Of a DNA stretch of 36,753 bases, positions 21,648 through 28,412 are shown piece by piece. Below the pieces are notes generated by a model, which saw only the letters and a list, made by a program, of their open reading frames with translations, was not told the DNA's origin and ran no database searches. The stretch is from Acidocella sp. Its GTDB lineage: Bacteria; Pseudomonadota; Alphaproteobacteria; Acetobacterales; Acetobacteraceae. Position 1 is the stretch's first letter, and the number at the start of each line of letters is the position of its first letter. The DNA is taken from NCBI GenBank assembly GCA_026224875.1, contig JAMFRU010000005.1, positions 1 through 36,753 on the forward strand, written 5' to 3'. The translations under genes were made by a program, and so were the position numbers.

Positions 21648-22357
21648 AAGGTTTCGACGCTCAGGCCGGAGTCTATAACTCCGCAGCCCTTGTACAAGCC
21701 GAGGTCGCACAACGCCTGGCGGCACGGCTCAGCGGCAACCCCAAAAAGATTCTAGAAATCGGCTGCGGCACGGGGCTATTGAGCGAGCTTCTGGCAGCCA
21801 GATTTCCGGGAGCAGAGATGCTACTTACCGACATCTCACCAAAAATGCTGGCACAAGCACAAGCGCGGCTAGGGCAGGGCGCAACATACCGGGTTATGGA
21901 CGGCCAATGGCCCGAGACCCCCGAAAAATTCGATGTAATCGCCTCAAGCCTGGCGTTCCAATGGTTCGACGATCTGCCGGGAGCACTAGCACGGCTGGGC
22001 GGCTCACTGGCCCCAGGCGGTGTTCTGGCATTTGCCACGCTAGGCGCCAAAAGTTTCGCGCAATGGCGGCAGGCGCATGAAGAAATGAACCTGCCCTGCG
22101 GCCTGCGCGATTACGTAGCGGCAGAAAACTTCCCCTGGCCCGCAGGATATAACTGCCGGCTGGAAGCAGAAATAATCGAGGAGGCCCACCCCAATGGCCA
22201 CAGCTTTATCCGTGGCATGAAAACGCTCGGCGCCGCGGTCTCGCCCGCGGGCCACAAGCCGGTGGGTGCGGGAAAATTCCGCGCACTGCTCACGAGGTTT
22301 TCATCCGGCTTCACCGCGCAATACGAAATATTATTCGGCGAACTGCGGCGCTCATAG
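21644..22357 (+). CDS. bioC: Malonyl-ACP O-methyltransferase-like protein (BioC)
   Basis: A 237-aa class I SAM methyltransferase. BioC methylates malonyl-ACP to disguise it as a fatty-acid primer for pimelate synthesis. Seen: FDAQAGVYNSAALVQAEVAQRL at the N-terminus, typical of BioC, motif I ILEIGCGTGLLSELL (residues 36-50), acidic LLTDISPKML, and ASSLAFQWFDDLPGALARL with the WF/QW pattern of BioC. It overlaps bioF by ATGA. No bioA, bioB or bioD is in the window, so the pathway is completed elsewhere. A small GCGGC-CAT-GCCGC hairpin begins at the stop codon (22357-22369). Other SAM methyltransferases of this fold are an alternative, but context is supportive. Confidence 0.85.
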   Translation: MKGFDAQAGVYNSAALVQAEVAQRLAARLSGNPKKILEIGCGTGLLSELLAARFPGAEMLLTDISPKMLAQAQARLGQGATYRVMDGQWPETPEKFDVIASSLAFQWFDDLPGALARLGGSLAPGGVLAFATLGAKSFAQWRQAHEEMNLPCGLRDYVAAENFPWPAGYNCRLEAEIIEEAHPNGHSFIRGMKTLGAAVSPAGHKPVGAGKFRALLTRFSSGFTAQYEILFGELRRS

Positions 22358-22502
22358 CGGCCATGCCGCAGCGCTTCTAGGCCGGCCGAGGCCGATTATG
22401 TTCGCGCCCAGCGAGCACAAAGGGGTTTGCCATGCTGCTCTGGTCGTTGATGATTTTCACCTTCATCCTCCGCGCCGTTTCTTCCCTTCCCCCGTCACCC
22501 CG

Positions 22503-22546
22503 CATTACCCCGTCATGCCCGCTTTCGCGGGAATGACGGGGTAATG
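22503..22546. repeat. REP-like perfect hairpin (CGTCAT-CCCGC family)
   Basis: Arms CATTACCCCGTCAT (22503-22516) and ATGACGGGGTAATG (22533-22546) pair perfectly, with an inner stem CCCGC-TTTC-GCGGG at 22518-22531. It lies between the convergent bioC and small-protein genes and belongs with the units at 13558 and 16000. Confidence 0.75.
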
Positions 22547-22572
22547 TCGCCGGAGGGCTTCTCAAACAGTCT

Positions 22573-22824
22573 CTAAGCGGTAACATAAACCGTCGATGTA
22601 TCTGGCGAGACTCCTCTGGTGAGGGCGGCGATGTTTTGGGCGGCAATGTTTTGTGGTCCCGCGGATGCGGTGGTTACGGACAGGACAGCGCCGCCTGAGC
22701 CGCGTACGGTTGTTACGGTAGCGCCGCTCGCCAACTGCGTGGTCGAAGCCGTGCTGGTGGCGGGTGGTGCGTAGGGCAGGCTGAAGTTCGTGCCGCTCAT
22801 GGCGGACGTGCTGATGACGCTCAT
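22573..22824 (-). CDS. Small Ser/Thr/Ala-rich protein, unrecognised
   Basis: An 83-aa protein I do not recognise. It begins MSVISTSAMSGTNFSLPYAP, is rich in Ser, Thr, Ala and Val, has no Cys, and has no signal peptide or membrane helix. The middle (TQLASGATVTTVRGSGGAVL) could form short beta strands. An excellent Shine-Dalgarno GGAGG lies 6 bp before the ATG, which is the main reason to believe it is expressed. It is a single gene convergent with bioC. Upstream, a hairpin with arms CGCCGGAA/TTCCGGCG (22881-22899) lies in its probable leader or promoter region. Function unknown. Confidence 0.6.
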   Translation of the reverse strand: MSVISTSAMSGTNFSLPYAPPATSTASTTQLASGATVTTVRGSGGAVLSVTTASAGPQNIAAQNIAALTRGVSPDTSTVYVTA

Positions 22825-22880
22825 GATAGTCCTCCGGTGCAAACCTCCATTTACAAAATGCCAAGCCAGGCCTTGTGCCG

Positions 22881-22899
22881 CGCCGGAATTTTTCCGGCG
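22881..22899. other. 8-bp stem hairpin in gap between small gene and DUF445 gene
   Basis: CGCCGGAA and TTCCGGCG pair around TTT. It lies in the 231-bp gap (22825-23055) upstream of the small minus-strand gene and downstream of the DUF445 gene. No T-run follows on either strand in a convincing way. Confidence 0.4.
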
Positions 22900-23055
22900 T
22901 ATCTAATCCAAGCGACAAGCCCAATAAGCCGGCCTCGGCAGTTTTGGTTTATGCCGTGCAGGTTAACAATTCGTTGCGAAGTGCGGGGCGCGTGCGAAAA
23001 AAATATGCGCTTCAAGCCCTGTTCATTGACGCTTCATCGCGGGTTCACGGGCATT

Positions 23056-24321
23056 TTACCGGCCCGCAAGCAGCAAACCCAGATTTATGGCGGCGCCCAA
23101 AAAGAAGCCAACCAGCGTGCCGTTAACGCGAATGTATTGCAGATCCTTGCCGACGCGCAGTTCCAGTTTGTCGGTGATGGTGGCTGCATCCCACGCTCCC
23201 ACCACGCGGCCGATGAATTCCGCGCCGCCGGCCTGGGCCGCGGGCAAGGCGCGCAACACGATGGATTCCACCGCGGCGTTCACACGGGCCTTGGCTGCTT
23301 CGTCCTTCTCCAGCACTTCAGCCAGCCCGTGCAGCGCACTTTCGATGACCGTGACCGAGCGGCCGTGCGGGTTGGCGGCATCCAGCTCCAACGCGCGGCG
23401 CAGCCGGGCCCAGACATCCCAGGCCCAGGCTTTTATGGTGTCATGCGCCAGTACGCCCTGCATGGCGCGGCCAAGCTCGGCGGCGCGGGCGGGGTCGGTT
23501 TCCAGCTTGCCGATTTCGGCGCGGACCCATTCATCGAACGCATCGCGCATCTCGGAACTGTCGGGCGCGACATGCTCCAGCTCCTGATTGACCGCGACCA
23601 GCACGCGTTTGGCCACCGTGCCGCCCAGCGCCCAGCCGACGATTTTGCCGCCATGCTGGGAGACGCGTTCTTTGATGGCGGAGGAGAGGGTTTCCTCTCG
23701 CGCGGCCAGAGTTTCCTTGAGCTGGGCGAGGATGAAGGAGAACACCTCCTGGTGGCGCCCGCCGGCGACCAGCCCGCCCAAAGCGCGGGCCACAACCACG
23801 CCGGCGGCGCGTCCACCGACGAGTTTGGGCAGAAAACGCGCCAGCAGGCGGCGGGCGCGGCCATCCTCGATGCTGGCCAGGAGTTTGGGCAGCATGCCGG
23901 CCAGCGCCTCGGCCAGCGGGCGGGTGGCGGCGCTGTCGGAGAGAAAGCGGCGCAGGATGGCGGGGGAGTCCAGATTGGCCAGGAGTTTGCGGATATCCGC
24001 CTCGGTGGCGACATGGTTGGCGACGAAGCGGCCCAGCGCATGGCCCAGGCGTTCCTTCTGCGCCGGCAAAATGGCGGTGTGCGGGATGGGCAGGCCGAGC
24101 GGATGGCGGAACAGGGCTGTGACGGCAAACCAATCCGCCACGCCGCCGATGAACCCGGCTTTGGCGGCATCGCGCAGTAATTCCGTGGCGTGGCTGGGTG
24201 GCAAGACGTAGCCCACCACAGTAAGCCCAGCCATTAACGCTAATAGCGACGACGCGAAAAGCTGATGTTTTTTCAGCGAGGCGCGAAGCCCGGCATCCGG
24301 GTCCGGCAAATTCTGGCTCAT
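23056..24321 (-). CDS. DUF445 (YjiN-like) membrane-associated protein
   Basis: A 421-aa protein of the DUF445 family (E. coli YjiN). The N-terminus has a hydrophobic segment LFASSLLALMAGLTVVGYVL, then the family signature KAGFIGGVADWFAVTALFRH followed by PLGLPIPHTAILPAQKERLG, a long helical middle with many Arg/Ala/Leu heptad-like stretches, and a C-terminal hydrophobic segment LVGFFLGAAINLGLLLAG. Thus a large domain lies between two terminal membrane anchors. Function is unknown. The ATG at 24321 overlaps a five-codon upstream mini-ORF created by a 14-bp tandem duplication. It is divergent from the gene at 24473. Confidence 0.9.
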   Translation of the reverse strand: MSQNLPDPDAGLRASLKKHQLFASSLLALMAGLTVVGYVLPPSHATELLRDAAKAGFIGGVADWFAVTALFRHPLGLPIPHTAILPAQKERLGHALGRFVANHVATEADIRKLLANLDSPAILRRFLSDSAATRPLAEALAGMLPKLLASIEDGRARRLLARFLPKLVGGRAAGVVVARALGGLVAGGRHQEVFSFILAQLKETLAAREETLSSAIKERVSQHGGKIVGWALGGTVAKRVLVAVNQELEHVAPDSSEMRDAFDEWVRAEIGKLETDPARAAELGRAMQGVLAHDTIKAWAWDVWARLRRALELDAANPHGRSVTVIESALHGLAEVLEKDEAAKARVNAAVESIVLRALPAAQAGGAEFIGRVVGAWDAATITDKLELRVGKDLQYIRVNGTLVGFFLGAAINLGLLLAGR

Positions 24322-24344
24322 GCGGCGAGACTCATGCCGCGAGA
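24317..24344. repeat. 14-bp tandem duplication across the DUF445 start codon
   Basis: CTCATGCGGCGAGA and CTCATGCCGCGAGA lie head-to-tail with one mismatch. On the minus strand this gives two ATGs 14 bp apart, the outer one opening ATG AGT CTC GCC GCA TGA, whose stop overlaps the DUF445 ATG. Confidence 0.85.
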
Positions 24345-24397
24345 CTAGGCGGGGGTGCCGTGGTGGTGCAAGGCGGGGGCTGAAGCTCGTATTTTAT

Positions 24398-24426
24398 TCG
24401 CATATATGAATATAATATCGTATAAT
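24398..24426 (+). promoter_or_regulatory. Candidate sigma-70-type promoter for the gene at 24473
   Basis: A perfect TATAAT lies at 24421-24426 in a strikingly AT-rich stretch (24390-24426) inside otherwise GC-rich DNA; a second TATAAT is at 24411-24416. The -35 side is weak (TCGCAT at 24398). ATTC and GAAT flank the core GCATATAT, a possible operator. The start codon is about 47 bp downstream. Confidence 0.5.
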
Positions 24427-24472
24427 CGGACAAAGCCAGAAAGGTGCCCAGAAAGATCCGAGGAGGAATAAA

Positions 24473-25081
24473 ATGTGTGATGCCCCGGCGAAAGCGCCTC
24501 ACAAAACATCTCACAAAGCACCTGACAAAGCGGGGGTCAGCGTCGTCCATGGCCAGTATCATAAATTCAAACTGATCCCGATTATGGAGCATCATGCCGC
24601 CTTCATCCCCGCGGGGCCGGTTACCTTCGGCGTCGAGGGGCGTGTGCTGGGCACGAAGCAAGGGGTGGTCGGCGAGATCGGCGCCAGCCTGCATGTGTTC
24701 AATGCGGACCGGTCCGAGGAATGGCTGCGCTTTGATTGTTTCGACCGCGGGCCGCATTACCATTACGTGCTGCATGATCTCGGGCATAATATTGTCTGGG
24801 GGTATGACCCCGACGCGAACGGGAAGATGCTGCCCTGGGCGCTCAATGCCGTACGTACGCGCCTGCCGGCCATGCTGCGCAAGAGTGGTGCTGAGCAGTT
24901 GGCGGCGGCGGTGGAGCTGCACGGCGTCGACGCGGCGGGCCTTGGCCAAGTGGAGGCGGCGATGATTGAAGCGGACCGGCGCATCCGGCCCGGCTCCATC
25001 GAGATGATCGAGGAAGGGATTGCCTGGATGGACCGCTGGAAGCGGCTGCACCCGCGGTTCAATACCGTCGAGGATGAATGA
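24473..25081 (+). CDS. Conserved-looking cytosolic protein, unrecognised
   Basis: A 202-aa soluble protein I cannot assign. The N-terminus has a Lys/His/Pro-rich tail with imperfect repeats (KAPHKTSHKAPDKA). The core has an all-beta look, PVTFGVEGRVLGTKQGVVGEIGASLHVF followed by EEWLRFDCFDRGPHYHYVLH, the latter with clustered His/Tyr/Cys that could bind a metal, then helices (ALNAVRTRLPAMLRK; IEMIEEGIAWMDRW). The regular domain structure, strong GAGGAGGA Shine-Dalgarno and a good -10 box indicate a real, probably well-expressed gene. A stem-loop follows the stop (25106-25138). It is convergent with the AraC regulator. No function is claimed. Confidence 0.75.
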   Translation: MCDAPAKAPHKTSHKAPDKAGVSVVHGQYHKFKLIPIMEHHAAFIPAGPVTFGVEGRVLGTKQGVVGEIGASLHVFNADRSEEWLRFDCFDRGPHYHYVLHDLGHNIVWGYDPDANGKMLPWALNAVRTRLPAMLRKSGAEQLAAAVELHGVDAAGLGQVEAAMIEADRRIRPGSIEMIEEGIAWMDRWKRLHPRFNTVEDE

Positions 25082-25105
25082 CTTGATCAACCCAAAACTG
25101 ATCGG

Positions 25106-25138
25106 TTATGTGGCGCAAAATAGCGCCAAACCCCATAA
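25106..25138. terminator. Stem-loop downstream of the gene at 24473
   Basis: TGGCGC (25111-25116) pairs with GCGCCA (25123-25128) around AAAATA; outer TTATG and CATAA extend the pairing across a small bulge. It lies 25 bp past the stop. AT-rich sequence follows but not a pure T-run, so a rho-independent terminator is plausible rather than certain. Confidence 0.5.
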
Positions 25139-25150
25139 TAATTAATAGAC

Positions 25151-25193
25151 GTTTTTGGTGTGGCTTTTTTGAAAAAGCTGCTGCTTTTTACAG
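25151..25193. repeat. Dispersed palindromic repeat, copy 2 (terminator-like)
   Basis: GTTTTTGGTGTGGCTTTTTT, then GAAAAAGCTGCTGCTTTTTA, aligns with the element at 10332-10375 over its full length with a few substitutions and single-base gaps. It contains a GCTTTTTT/AAAAAGC hairpin and, like copy 1, touches the stop codon of a minus-strand gene (here the AraC regulator). Confidence 0.55.
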
Positions 25194-25970
25194 CGCCCGG
25201 TACTCACGCGGGGCCATGCCGAGCACGGCGCGAAAAGCGCGGGCGAAGGCGGCCTGATTTTCATAGCCCACACTGGCCGCGATCTCGCCGATGTGTTGGT
25301 CCGTGCGGTCGAGGGCATCCAGCGCCATGGTCATGCGCAGGCGCTGCCGGTAGTCTTCCCAGCTGATGCCGGCGGATTTGGTGAATTGCCGGCGTAGATT
25401 GCGCTCGGACATGTTGGCGTGTCGGCACACATCCCCGAGCGTTACCTGCGCGGCATGGGCGCTGGTGAAATCCATGATGGCGGCAATCCGCGGCTCGGTG
25501 CTGGTGGGAAGCAGCAGTTTAACATCCTCGGTGATCCAGCCTTCGCAAAGCCGGGCCAGGCAGGGGAAATAGGCGGCACTCACCTCGTCTTCCTCGCGGT
25601 CGAGCGGCCAGCGCATGGCGTGCATCACCATTTCGCGGAGCAGCGCGGGGGCGGTGATAACGCGTGGAGCCGGCATGATGCAGGGCAGGAGTTCGGGGTC
25701 GAAAAACACCGAGCCGGAGGGGATGCGCTGGATGCTGGTGCGATGCACCGCACCGGCCGGGATCCAGACCGCGAACTGGCGCGGCACTTTGTAATGCCCC
25801 TGCAGCCCTTCCACCTCCACCGCGCCGTCGAAGGCGTAAAGCAGCTGGTGCATGTCATGATAATGCCAGGGCGAGGTGACGGACCAGCCGTCGCTGCAAT
25901 GCGCCCCGGCACTGAGCAAGGGTTCGGTGCCGCTTGCCGGAGCGCGCATTTGTACGAGCCTTGCCTGCAT
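25188..25970 (-). CDS. AraC-family transcription regulator with cupin sensor domain
   Basis: A 260-aa regulator. The N-terminal half is a cupin-type sensor (SPWHYHDMHQLLYAFDGAVEV with the metal-site-like HxH, then FAVWIPAGAVHRTSI). The C-terminal about 100 residues carry two helix-turn-helix motifs: VTLGDVCRHANMSERNLRRQF and IGEIAASVGYENQAAFARAF, ending in the AraC signature GMAPREYRAL. The ATG at 25970 (MQARLVQ) is preceded by AGGTGGGA; the longer frame to 26099 runs into the divergent methyltransferase and is rejected. The 109-bp gap shared with the methyltransferase gene suggests that gene is a target. Effector unknown. Confidence 0.92.
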   Translation of the reverse strand: MQARLVQMRAPASGTEPLLSAGAHCSDGWSVTSPWHYHDMHQLLYAFDGAVEVEGLQGHYKVPRQFAVWIPAGAVHRTSIQRIPSGSVFFDPELLPCIMPAPRVITAPALLREMVMHAMRWPLDREEDEVSAAYFPCLARLCEGWITEDVKLLLPTSTEPRIAAIMDFTSAHAAQVTLGDVCRHANMSERNLRRQFTKSAGISWEDYRQRLRMTMALDALDRTDQHIGEIAASVGYENQAAFARAFRAVLGMAPREYRAL

Positions 25971-26057
25971 GGTCCCACCTTTGGCCGTTGCTGCACCAAA
26001 TATGGCCGATGCGCTCGCGCAGGACAAGTGATGTTTCGTTATACAACATAAAAGCCT

Positions 26058-26090
26058 ATGAAGCGAATATGAAACGAAAATGAGCGATGA
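26058..26090. repeat. 11-bp tandem duplication at the methyltransferase start codon
   Basis: ATGAAGCGAAT (26058-26068) and ATGAAACGAAA (26069-26079) are near-identical and directly followed by ATGAGCGATGA, the real start. Three ATGs stand 11 bp apart, one in each reading frame. Confidence 0.8.
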
Positions 26091-26862
26091 GAGCCACAAA
26101 ACCCAGGTGATCAGCCAGTTTACCCAGCAGGCGGAGGGCTATGCCAGGCTGACCGGCAGCATGGAAGATGGCGGAAGGCGCGCAAAATTCGCAGTTTTGG
26201 TCGGGGCCCGGGCGGATGATGTGGTGCTGGACGTCTGCTGCGGCGCAGGCGCCATCGCGCTCGATCTCGCCCCTTATGTGGCGCGCGTCACCGGGCTGGA
26301 CCTGACCCCGGCGATGCTGGCGCAGGCGCAAACGGCGCAGGTGCAGCGCGGCGTGACCAATGCCGATTGGCGGCAAGGCGATGTTTATGCGCTGCCCTTT
26401 GCCGATGCGGCCTTCAGCCTCGTTACCTGCGGCGCCGCCTTGCACCACATGACCGACCCGCGCGCCGCCTTCGCGGAACTGGTCCGGGTCTGCCGCCCCG
26501 GCGGCCGTGTGGTGGTGCGCGATGTAACGCCGGCGGCGGCAAAATCCGCTGCCTACGACCGGATGGAGATTCTGCGCGACCCCTCCCACACCCATGCGCT
26601 GACGGTGGATGAAGTTTCGCAACTGGGTGAGGGTCTGCCGGTCGGCGTCCCGGCCCTGCATGCCAGCGAGGCCGCGGATCTGCCGCTCGATGCGATACTG
26701 GCGGCCTCCTTCCCCGAAGCCATCAGCATCGCGGCGCTCCGCGCGATGTTTTACGAGGACGCGCGCGCGGGCCAGGACCGGCTGGGGTTCAGGGCAAGGC
26801 TGGTGGGCGGTGACATCCTGATTTCATACGCGCAGACGACGGCGATCTGGGTGCGGCGATAG
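26080..26862 (+). CDS. Class I SAM-dependent methyltransferase (UbiE-like)
   Basis: A 260-aa methyltransferase. Motif I is VLDVCCGAGAIALDL (residues 49-63), followed by the acidic VTGLDLTPAMLAQAQ, DWRQGDVYALPFADAAFSLVTCGAALHH and RVCRPGGRVVVRDVTP, the pattern of UbiE/COQ5-type small-molecule methyltransferases. The C-terminal half (DPSHTHALTVDEVSQLGE) resembles methyltransferases acting on small or phenolic substrates, but the substrate cannot be named. The ATG at 26080 is the third of three evenly spaced ATGs and the only one opening this frame. It is divergent from the AraC regulator, a likely controller, and abuts the convergent sulfotransferase-like gene with no gap. Confidence 0.88.
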   Translation: MSDESHKTQVISQFTQQAEGYARLTGSMEDGGRRAKFAVLVGARADDVVLDVCCGAGAIALDLAPYVARVTGLDLTPAMLAQAQTAQVQRGVTNADWRQGDVYALPFADAAFSLVTCGAALHHMTDPRAAFAELVRVCRPGGRVVVRDVTPAAAKSAAYDRMEILRDPSHTHALTVDEVSQLGEGLPVGVPALHASEAADLPLDAILAASFPEAISIAALRAMFYEDARAGQDRLGFRARLVGGDILISYAQTTAIWVRR

Positions 26863-27558
26863 TCAGGCCGCCGAATGCGCCGCGCGCGGCTCATTGAGAA
26901 ACCGCATTTTGGCATGGTCGTACAGGGCCACATCCAGCGCATTATGCCGCAAAAGTGCAGCAATCTCGCGCGCGGGGATGGTATTCGTGCGCTGGGCGGG
27001 CGGGGTGATATTCTCCTGGCCGATGGCAATCTCACCCAGCCCCAGCACGCGGCGGAAACGGATGATGGTTTCCGGCAGATATTCATAGAGCCCAAACGCG
27101 GCAAACCCTTTGTCCAGGTTCAATTTGGCCTGGCGCAGATGCGCCTCGGTCATCTCGCCGAAACCGGGGCCATGCCCGACGCCCGCCAGCAGCCTGACTG
27201 TGTAATTATCCATATCCTTGGGTTTCCATGCTTGGAAATATTCCAGCAGCGAAAGCCTGCCGACGAAACCGCCCCGCACATGCTGCCGGTAATTGGAGGT
27301 GAGGCGCGATGCGGTCTCGCGCAGGCAGGTGAGATATTTGCCGGGCCGCCCGAGCCTGGCATCGACGCCATAATGATAATGGCCGAACAACAGTTTTAAG
27401 CCGGCGAGGCGGCGGGGTGGGAGCGCGTAGAGGGTGTCCAGCTCCACACCATCTGGCGGCAGGTAGATATAGGCGGTCTCGTCGGGCGAGGCGGTGCTGG
27501 TGAAAAGCCGGCGCATGGAGGTGCCGGCTGTCTTGGGGATATGCAGGAAATAGAACAT
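26863..27558 (-). CDS. Sulfotransferase-family (P-loop) protein
   Basis: A 231-aa protein with the N-terminal 5'-PSB-like loop FYFLHIPKTAGTSMRRLF (residues 2-19), characteristic of the sulfotransferase family 2/heparan-sulfotransferase-like group that binds PAPS. The second signature is seen as GHYHYGVD and TCLRETASRLTSNYRQHV, equivalent to the 3'-phosphate-binding 'REP.sR..S.Y' block. Acceptor unknown; polysaccharide or small-molecule sulfation are possibilities. It is a single gene, convergent with the methyltransferase with adjacent stops. The 122-bp region upstream (27559-27680) holds its presumed promoter and the 3' flank of the next gene; I see no clear motif there. Confidence 0.82.
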   Translation of the reverse strand: MFYFLHIPKTAGTSMRRLFTSTASPDETAYIYLPPDGVELDTLYALPPRRLAGLKLLFGHYHYGVDARLGRPGKYLTCLRETASRLTSNYRQHVRGGFVGRLSLLEYFQAWKPKDMDNYTVRLLAGVGHGPGFGEMTEAHLRQAKLNLDKGFAAFGLYEYLPETIIRFRRVLGLGEIAIGQENITPPAQRTNTIPAREIAALLRHNALDVALYDHAKMRFLNEPRAAHSAA

Positions 27559-27680
27559 CCTGCTGAATATGCATGGGGTTTTAGGAGAAAAATGTAATAT
27601 TTGGTGGCTTTTTGTCTCGGCGCGGCGGGGCGGGCAATGGCAGGGGTTCAGCGTGGCGCCATCCGCCCCTCTCCCGGTGG

Positions 27681-28412
27681 CTATTCAGGCGGTTGCAGTC
27701 TCGTTTGCCCGTTCGGGCCGAACCAGGCCTCGCCATTGCCGATCATCGCCATGCCGTCATGCACGAACATCTCATGCGGCACGGCTTTGCGGAGCAAGGT
27801 GAGGTATTTTGGGGTGAAGATTTTATTCCATTGAGCGTAAAACGCGGCTTTGGTTTTTATCTCCTTGTCCCAGACATGCAGCGGAAGACTGATGGCGCTG
27901 GCGGCCTCAGCCTTGTTGCCAGTTAGCGCGCCGTTGAGAAAACGCTGCACCCTGGCTTCGAAAACGGCATCAGGCTCGTCGGTGACGTCGGCGTACCAGT
28001 GCCCGGCGCGAATGCCAGGATAGGAGAACTCCATCATAAGCCGCACAGGCAGGGTTTTGCCTGCATCGCTCCACTCTCCGGCCAGCCCGGTGGAATTGTA
28101 GAAATTGAGTTGTGTTCCCGCTGGCACGGAATCATTGGTGATGAAATGCAGATGCATGACGGCGCCGCAGGGCTCCGTGAAAACCAGCGTATCACCAGCG
28201 CGGGAGGTCCGCAGCGGAATATTGATGCAGTGCGCGGCGTAAAAATAATGCGCGGCGATGACGTCTGTTTTATTGTGCTCGATGATGTTGGCGCCCACGG
28301 CATAGGCGCCGATGGTGCCGCGGAGTTCGATGGTCTGGAGCGCGTCGGCATCGCTCTGCGCGGCGGCGGGCTGTGCCAGGCAGAGCAGCGCCAGTACCGC
28401 CCAAAACCTCAC
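27681..28412 (-). CDS. Secreted protein of unknown function, coupled to glmS
   Basis: A 243-aa exported protein. The N-terminus MRFWAVLALLCLAQPAAAQS is a Sec signal peptide with cleavage after the AAA-Q region. The mature part has IELRGTIGAYAVGANIIEHN, two Cys (HCINIP and EPCGAV) that could form a disulfide, and a C-terminal segment AFYAQWNKIFTPKYLTLLRK..VPHEMFVHDGMAMIGNGEAWFG reminiscent of small SnoaL/NTF2-type domains in exported proteins. I do not recognise the family. The start is GTG at 28412, forming GTGA with the glmS stop, so it is translationally coupled to glmS, which is unusual company. Periplasmic location is inferred. Confidence 0.75.
   Translation of the reverse strand: MRFWAVLALLCLAQPAAAQSDADALQTIELRGTIGAYAVGANIIEHNKTDVIAAHYFYAAHCINIPLRTSRAGDTLVFTEPCGAVMHLHFITNDSVPAGTQLNFYNSTGLAGEWSDAGKTLPVRLMMEFSYPGIRAGHWYADVTDEPDAVFEARVQRFLNGALTGNKAEAASAISLPLHVWDKEIKTKAAFYAQWNKIFTPKYLTLLRKAVPHEMFVHDGMAMIGNGEAWFGPNGQTRLQPPE

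Noticed and set aside
22837-24180. Very long plus-strand open frame (447 codons) opposite the DUF445 gene
   Set aside because: It mirrors the DUF445 gene in GC-rich DNA, is rich in Gly/Gln/Arg/Ala and shows no domain or ribosome binding site. The minus-strand protein has clear family motifs.
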